Shown here piece by piece: positions 20,234 to 26,069 of a DNA stretch of 26,069 bases. Both the position numbers and the translations under genes were made by a program. The stretch covers positions 1 through 26,069 of the forward strand of contig MSJI02000409.1 of assembly GCA_001931905.2 (NCBI GenBank), read 5' to 3'. A model generated the notes under the pieces. That model saw only the letters and a list, made by a program, of their open reading frames with translations, made no database searches and was not told the origin of the DNA. How positions within the stretch are numbered: the stretch's first letter is position 1; each line of letters begins with the position of its first letter. The DNA comes from Cladosporium sp. IMV 00045. Taxonomy: Eukaryota; Ascomycota; Dothideomycetes; Cladosporiales; Cladosporiaceae.

Positions 20234-21205
20234 CAAAATTGAAAGCTAATCTCGCAGTTCAACCTCACTTTGTAAGCGCCGACAATTCAGAATAATGATA
20301 TTACATTTGCATGCCCAGGAGAGATTATCGTGAGAAGTATGGTTCATTCCTATGAAGGACGGAGAATGAGTCACTTGAATGTATCTTCACGATGTCGCGA
20401 ATCGCAAGCTTATGTCCCATGCACTTACTCACTCTCTCAGCTCGCTGTGGAACTGCGCTCGATCATGTACTTCCCGGCGGAATCTGGTCCGGCTAGTTGA
20501 AATGCTGTGCACCGAAGTCACAAGTGTCGAGCCTCTCACAATTCATTACATTTCGCCTCCGGGGGCCTTTGCAATTGGGCTAACACGAAGGTGGCGATTG
20601 AGGTCAAGGCAGTTATGAGCATTTCGAGATTTATCAATCAGGGTGCATCGCAGAAGCAAAGGCGACATCGCGAAATTTTAGGATGCCGTTGTATGTGGTG
20701 AATGGAAACGGTCAATGATTTGTATAACCAAATAAGCTTGAGATATCTCGTCCTTTCTTACACCTCGTTGCTTGCTAGATAGTCATCGCGGACTGGGCAA
20801 ATAGCCATGTAAATGTTACTAACAAAGGCTCCACATTAGAACATGAGTGTTGTGTTCCGCTAGCCTGTACTACAGAAAGTCTGTAAGACTCGCAATCAGA
20901 ACGCCATAATTAACGAGAATATTGACATAGCACGATGCGAGCTAGAGAGTGGAGACGATGGTTTCACAATATTCAAACAGTATCGTTGTAGTGATACCAC
21001 TGCAACGCACTCACTGGTTCACTCACAATCTGGATTGGACATCTTCCCGTAACCAGGCATGCACGTCTGTTTGCCGTACGATCTAAAAGACCGGTGGACA
21101 GTCAACTCAGAACGTGCGTCAGCCGCGTGAGATCACATCACAAGTTCATAACAGAGGGAAAATGCCACCGCGCTGAAGAACGATCTTGACATGGATTTGA
21201 TGAAG

Positions 21206-21232
21206 CTCGAAACTCGAAACTCGAAACTCGAG
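21206..21232. repeat. Short tandem repeat, unit CTCGAAA (three copies plus CTCGAG)
   Basis: Three exact 7-base units at 21206-21226 are followed by CTCGAG. Non-coding; probably a small slippage repeat. Confidence 0.7.
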
Positions 21233-21794
21233 CCCCATGTTTCTTGCTGATGACAACACCATCTCGCCATCATGCGGTAATACAACAGTAAGTCTGCTCG
21301 TTCAGCTGTGATGGAATGTTGTCTGGGTTTAATGATTTTGAGGACTATGCCACTTACATTGCATGATAGCCAGCCTAGCCATCATCTTTAAGACAATATT
21401 CAATTGCTAATAGCACGGTTTATTACCATCGCTTTCCTGCCGACTTCTTGTCTTCAACAGGGCATGAGCTGATACCAAAGTCTCCATGCCTGAACAGCAG
21501 ATAACGATGACAATGAGCAACAACATGAACGAGGGAACTCGCTGAAACTCCGAACTATGGTCACTTAGATTTCATGATGATATATGCGCCTCCCAAAATC
21601 CGCTCGCTAGTTTCAGTCTCATATGTCTTCACATTCTCCCGTAGCATATGATGATTCATCCAAGTTTTGACATGACATCGCTGTCAATCCCGATGCAGCC
21701 TCACCCCCTCGAGCGCGGAAAGCATACAATCTAGCTCACGGTGCGTCTGACTGCAACACTTCTGGACGGGCGGCGAAACATGACCAAACATTGT

Positions 21795-23151
21795 TCAAGA
21801 CGCTACATGATCATCGTCAGACGAGTTCATCCTCGACACTTGACTGTGTTGATCGAGGTGGTAGAAGTCGTCAATGGCTGAATGTTCTCCTGGCGGTGAA
21901 GCCGCAACGTCTTGTTGCGGGCTGTCGTGGTCGTCGATCTGGTCTGTAGGTGACTGCGCCACTCTTGCGACATCTATCGCTTGGGACCTGTCGTTGTTTC
22001 TCTTCGTTGCTGTTGTCCCTGCTGGGGAGGCTGCATTGCGTCCCTCGCCGAGTCCTCGATCCGAGTGTGAACTTGATCCTGAGCCAACCTCTTGGTCATG
22101 CGGAAGCTCTTGCGAGCGACGGACTGTCTGGCTCGATTGATCCGTATTTCGACCCCTCTCATCCATTGCTCTCGATTCGCGAAGCAATCCCTCGAGTTTG
22201 CGGTGGTGTGCATCAATCCAATCCGAGACTTCAGTGAGCTTGTACAACCTCGGGAGGATCAAGCTAGCCAAAGCTCCCGCAGCAGAAATGATGTAAACGA
22301 GAAGTATCGCAAGATTCGCATTCTGGCCATGCAAGTCGCCGAGGTCCTTTGTGAAGATCAAGCCATAGTAAATTCCAATCCCGACCAGAAGCCAGGCAAC
22401 CGACCAATTAAGAAGCTGAACAGGTGCCACTAACAACAATGCCGAGTGGAACGAAGGGATGTGTTTTGCTCTAAATTCTCGCAGCAAAGTTTCCAGCGAG
22501 TCGTCTGGACTTTGACTTTCTGGCGGAGATTCCCAGCTGTCTGTTTCGTGTGCGCGAGACCTCCTCTGCCGTCGCCCTATCAACCTATCGAGTATCGATC
22601 TCCGCGGCTTCGACTCAATCCGTTCCGTGACTAACCATTTTCTGACTTCGGCAGGAGTGTGTAGATTCCCGAGCGTTACTTGGACGATGCAGGCGAAGTA
22701 TACGGACAACAGCCCGAAGACCAGGCTTACAACAAACGAAGCGCTGACGGCCCAATGCGTTTCCTCCTGATATGGTAGTGATAATGCTGTGATCGCAATC
22801 TGTGCCACAATGGCGCCCTGACATCGGAGTCAGTGTAGATCCTCAATATTCGAGGCCAATGTTGTGAGCACTTACCGCCACGGCGATCATGCTGAAGCTC
22901 GTCGCGAATGAATCTCTGATTACCCATGCTTGGTTGATCTCTTCTGGCCGGGCAATCACATGGTTCCGCACTCGTGAAGTGACGGGACGCGCTTGAAAGA
23001 AGAGTGTCCACAGCAAGAATGTCTGCAGGAGCCCATAGTCATGATAGTCAACGCTGATAGACCGCGCTGTCCGGGCGATTGCCACGAGGACTTCGAGAAC
23101 AAGTGGGATGACAGCAGCGAACCAGATGATTTCTTTGATGCTGGCAAACAT
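21795..23151 (-). CDS. Hypothetical multi-pass membrane protein (432 aa)
   Basis: Two exons: 23151-22876 and 22817-21795, joined in phase 0 across a 58-nt intron (22818-22875; GTAAGT donor, ACTGAC branch, GTCAG acceptor). The join falls inside a hydrophobic helix, giving SFSMIAVA-GAIVAQIAITALSL. The start at 23151 (MFASIKEIIW) is the first ATG after an in-frame TGA. Hydrophobic segments: IIWFAAVIPLVLEVLVAI, a weaker LLQTFLLWTLFF, the spliced helix, WAVSASFVVSLVFGLLSVYF, LLLVAPVQLLNWSVAWLLVG continuing into IGIYYGLIF, and LAILLVYIISAAGALASLIL. A basic/acidic loop (RLIGRRQRRSR) separates the third and later helices, and the last ~120 residues are hydrophilic and Ser/Asp/Gln-rich, probably cytosolic. 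No transporter signature, catalytic motif or signal peptide is visible. It has the look of lineage-type fungal membrane proteins of unknown function; I cannot name a family. Confidence 0.8.
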
Positions 23152-24132
23152 GTCGTACAAGTCTCAGAACGATATGACTCTGTTGAATCACGGAATAGCA
23201 AATCCCCGACTCGACGAAGAGGTCATACAGATAGGGCATCATTAACAAGGCTGAACCACTCTCGGGGCTGAGCTGCAAGTTCGCGATCATGGGTTTGGTG
23301 GGCTGAGATGACTGGCTTACGCCGCATCAGATGATGCCGTGCAGTGAGTACGCACACTCGATACCGATCGATGCTTTTTCTGGCTTTCAAAATGTCATCA
23401 GACCGGCCAAAGACGGCATTGCAATTACATACACCTTTAAAATATACGCTGGTAGGCTGTCTATTGTCTGGGAACACTGCGCTGCTGCAGACTTGCTCCG
23501 CTCACATATGCAATTCGAGCATGTCATCGAGCTCCTGCGATAGCGTTCGATGAAGACCTGGTCGTTCACATCAGCCAATGAGATAATCTTACAGTCTGCC
23601 CCGCCACGCTATCGTAGCTCATCCATCAAGTAAGAAATAGAAAGAAAGAAGAAGAAGAAGAAGAAGAAGAAGAAGAAGAAGAAGAAGAAGAAGAAAAGAA
23701 TAATGTGAGATGGGTTCCATTTTCCTATTTCCCGTTCATGCTATATCATTGATCCCGATTCATGGGTATCTTTCGCGTCGAGTAAAAGACAAAAACAGAT
23801 GCAATGTTTCCACCCGCTTCTTTGCTTTCCGAACAATGCCACGCTGAAGAAGAAAGATCAGTCGCTCATGTGCTTGAACAACAACTCCACCTGAACTTTT
23901 TCCACTTTTTCGAGTTTCCCAAAAACTCCAAGTAACAAGAACGCCGTCGCTTTCCCCATCATGAAACGCCTCGCTTCGTGAGAGAAATGTCGAAATATGT
24001 CCCAAAAACAAAAAGAGAGAAGACACCAAACAGAAATCTGAAGATCAGCAAAAAACAGTCCCCAGCCATGCGCAAAACCAAAAGACCCAGACAACCAAGC
24101 CGCAAAAGAAAGTTCTCTCCACACCCAAGAAC
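23152..24132. other. Non-coding region with a GAA microsatellite
   Basis: It holds the promoter of the membrane-protein gene (from 23152) and the 3' flank of the F-box gene (below 24133). Open frames here are short and without family features. The stretch 23990-24130 is A-rich on the + strand, i.e. T-rich just after the F-box stop, as expected for a 3' UTR. Confidence 0.5.
23648..23695. repeat. (GAA)16 trinucleotide microsatellite
   Basis: Sixteen perfect GAA units (48 bases) within a longer purine-rich run. It lies about 500 bases upstream of the - strand membrane-protein gene, whose sense strand carries TTC. Likely length-polymorphic between strains. Confidence 0.95.
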
Positions 24133-25584
24133 TCACATAGCCACCCACCCCCTCTCAGCGGCTCCCAAAAACTCATTCTCCCACACAGCGACCCAGCCCT
24201 CTTCCTCCTTCCCATAATACCCGCTGCTCCCATACGGACCCTTGGAGCTCGGCTCGCGCCCGTGACCAGGCCACTGGCCACCGCTCGAAAGCTCCGCGAG
24301 GCTGAAATCGCCGTGAACGAGACGCTTCTCTGGCTCGAAAATGCAGCCGGCGAAGAAGAGCTCGATGCGCAGCTGACGACGCACGCGGGCGCGCGCGGCG
24401 ATGAGATCACGCGCGGACTCGAGAACGCGAGCGAGGTGCTCGGCGCGCACGGCTGGCGGGGTGGAGGGGTTCAGGCCGCAGATGTCGGTGAAGCGGATTT
24501 GCAGGTCGCCGGTCCAGGGGACGTCGTGCAGGGCGAAGACGGAGGGGCACATGGTGGGGATGCTGACGGAGAGGTCGCGCATGCGCGGGAGCGTGGTCAT
24601 GAGTTCGCAGATGTGCTCGCCGGACTCGAGGTCGCCGGGGTAAGGGTGGTAGAAGCCGTCGCTGGAGCGGGGGGAGTGTTCGAGGACTTCAAGGGTGAAG
24701 CGGGAGGCTTTGACGAGGTTGAGGAGGCCGGCGACGGAGACGGTGCTGATGTTGGTTAGGTCGAGGTGTTGGAGTTGAGTGGCGGTTTGGGCGATGGTGG
24801 TGAGATCGTCGTCCGAGACGGGCTTGTGAAGGGTGTTGCCGAAGATTTTCAGACGGCGAAGAGCGGAGAAGTCGACTCGGCTGTCTTCAAGTGGGTTGGG
24901 TGTGTCGTCTTCTTCGAGAGCCCTGGCTTGCTCAGAGGGCAGGCAGATTCCCTGAATTTCAAGAGAGTAAAGAGCCTTGCCGACGCCAGTGTTGACGTTC
25001 AGGAGATCGACCCAGTCCTCGGCAGTGCCGCGGCGAAGAACCGTCCAGGGAACGCTGAGAAGCTCCAAGTTGGGGCAGTTGGAGATGATGGAAAGGATGT
25101 AGCGATCGGTTTCGGCCGCGTAGAATCCATTAAACCATAGGCGACGAACGTGTTGCGAAATTTCAGGCAAAAGGCTGAAAAGCGAATCGGTCTGCTTCAG
25201 GTTCAGGTAGGGGTCGCGGTAGACGGCAATTCCTCTCGGGTGGTCGATCAGTTCGTAAAGACGGTAGCTCGGACGTCGCAGAGTCAAGTCTGCCCATCTC
25301 TCGGCACCTCGCCATCGTCGTTCAAAGACATGCTCGATGTTGTAGGCGATCGCCCAGTCATGCCATCGCGAGCAAACTTGACGAATGGATCGGGTGGCGT
25401 CCCAACGCAACGACTCGGCACTCAAAGGTCCACGCACGTATTTGGTGAGTTTGGTGGATTTCTCGAGTGGAAGCGGAGCCTGACTGAGGCCGTAGGTGAA
25501 TTTTTCGCCTTCGGCCTCGTTGATGCGAGCGGTGTGGAGGAGGATGTTGCTGAGGATCTCGTTCGGCAACTCGTGGATACGCAT
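24133..25584 (-). CDS. F-box protein with leucine-rich-repeat-like region (483 aa)
   Basis: A single exon. The N terminus IHELPNEILSNILLHT is a good first half of an F-box, and QVCSRWHDWAI (about residues 69-79) resembles its second half, separated by an insertion that includes a basic/hydrophobic loop. F-box proteins bind Skp1 and bring substrates to the SCF ubiquitin ligase. From about residue 140 there are irregular leucine-rich motifs (VRRLWFNGF, CPNLELLSVP, LRRLKIFGN, LQHLDLTNIST, MRDLSVSIPT) consistent with a degenerate LRR substrate-binding domain. The C terminus is Gly/Ser-rich and then acidic and tryptophan-bearing (EEEGWVAVWENEFLG). Start at 25584 places the F-box at residue 3, which is common in fungal members. 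The substrate is unknown; fungal genomes carry many such genes, so orthology to a named gene cannot be claimed. Confidence 0.85.
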   Translation of the reverse strand: MRIHELPNEILSNILLHTARINEAEGEKFTYGLSQAPLPLEKSTKLTKYVRGPLSAESLRWDATRSIRQVCSRWHDWAIAYNIEHVFERRWRGAERWADLTLRRPSYRLYELIDHPRGIAVYRDPYLNLKQTDSLFSLLPEISQHVRRLWFNGFYAAETDRYILSIISNCPNLELLSVPWTVLRRGTAEDWVDLLNVNTGVGKALYSLEIQGICLPSEQARALEEDDTPNPLEDSRVDFSALRRLKIFGNTLHKPVSDDDLTTIAQTATQLQHLDLTNISTVSVAGLLNLVKASRFTLEVLEHSPRSSDGFYHPYPGDLESGEHICELMTTLPRMRDLSVSIPTMCPSVFALHDVPWTGDLQIRFTDICGLNPSTPPAVRAEHLARVLESARDLIAARARVRRQLRIELFFAGCIFEPEKRLVHGDFSLAELSSGGQWPGHGREPSSKGPYGSSGYYGKEEEGWVAVWENEFLGAAERGWVAM

Positions 25585-26069
25585 TCCGATCGCCTGGAAG
25601 GGGGAGTCGAGTGTGGGGGTTGATTGGTGTGTGATAAATCAGAGGCCCGTAGGAGTCAAGCTGTGATTAGGATGGTGATAATAAACTTTAGAAATGCGTG
25701 TGGAAAGAGAAAATCGTGAGAGAGAGCAGTGTTGAGGAGTGGTTGTCGCGAAGTGAAGAATCAAGGCTTGTGATTGGGTAGGAGCGGGTGAGTGAAGTTC
25801 TTTGAAAGAGCTTTGTCCTTACAGGCAGAGCCGCATTTGAGCCGGGGGCAGAGGCGAACAAGAAAGGCAGACGAAAGACGGGGGAGCGCGCGATGATTCA
25901 TATAGGCCAACGGAAGAGTCGGCGTACAAAGAGCGAGAAGGCATTCCTGCTGACCTTCTGCCGCTTGGACCCAGGGGAGCGCGTTTCCACACTTGGAGAG
26001 GGCAGAAGGTATGTATGAATAATAAGGTGTGCAAGGTTTTGCGTGGGCGATGAGAAAGCCGCCACCACC
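25585..26069. other. Upstream flank of the F-box gene
   Basis: Presumed promoter and 5' UTR of the gene starting at 25584. No coding region or RNA gene is supported; the 71-codon frame on the - strand (25819-26034) shows no family features. Confidence 0.4.

Larger units (their letters stand above)
19700..21794. other. 2.1-kb non-coding region upstream of the SEN1 homologue
   Basis: The part near 19700 is the helicase promoter and 5' UTR; the part near 21794 is the 3' flank of the membrane-protein gene. No open frame in between shows family features, codon structure or splice-supported exons. Contains the dyad at 20220-20233 and a short tandem repeat at 21206-21232. I looked for tRNA A and B boxes and saw none that pair up. 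An unannotated non-coding RNA cannot be excluded. Confidence 0.45.

Noticed and set aside
24262..25623. Long + strand frames opposite the F-box gene
   Set aside because: Antisense shadows of the GC-rich F-box gene; the F-box and leucine-rich pattern are clear on the - strand only.

Overview
The window is nuclear DNA of a filamentous ascomycete fungus (Pezizomycotina; Dothideomycetes is a guess I cannot confirm). The evidence is a fungus-type translation elongation factor 3, an Mcm1-type MADS-box regulator, a Sen1 helicase, and short introns (47-148 nt) with GTRAGT/GTATGT donors, CTAAC/CTGAC branch sites and CAG or AAG acceptors. Seven protein-coding loci are present: one on the + strand (cut by the left edge) and six on the - strand. 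There are no mobile elements, CRISPR arrays, rRNA genes or tRNA genes that I can support.

Layout. 1-2543 (+): 3' four fifths of the elongation factor 3 gene. 2544-3347: convergent 3' flanks. 3348-5296 (-): a five-exon MFS sugar-transporter gene with an in-frame TAA in the conserved 'TEIYPTTARA' segment and an apparent 8-nt microexon. It is treated as a probable pseudogene, or an allele carrying a nonsense mutation. 5297-7051: non-coding. 7052-7899 (-): the three-exon Mcm1 homologue. 7900-9480: its long upstream region, holding a dyad that matches an Mcm1 binding site and a CACGTG palindrome. 9481-12374 (-): a four-exon gene for a 909-residue, mostly disordered protein of unknown function with a C-terminal coiled coil. 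12375-13660: non-coding. 13661-19699 (-): uninterrupted SEN1-like helicase gene. 19700-21794: long non-coding stretch. 21795-23151 (-): two-exon gene for an unrecognised multi-pass membrane protein. 23152-24132: non-coding, with a (GAA)16 microsatellite. 24133-25584 (-): F-box/LRR-like protein. 25585-26069: its upstream flank.

The genes do not form a pathway or cluster. They are core functions (translation elongation, transcription termination/R-loop resolution, MADS-box transcription control, ubiquitin-ligase adaptor, sugar uptake) next to two lineage-type proteins of unknown role. I found no convincing undescribed system. The points most worth checking are the nonsense codon and microexon in the transporter, a possible autoregulatory Mcm1 site far upstream of the MCM1 homologue with a candidate leader exon, and the stop-free 54-nt intron in the 909-residue gene.
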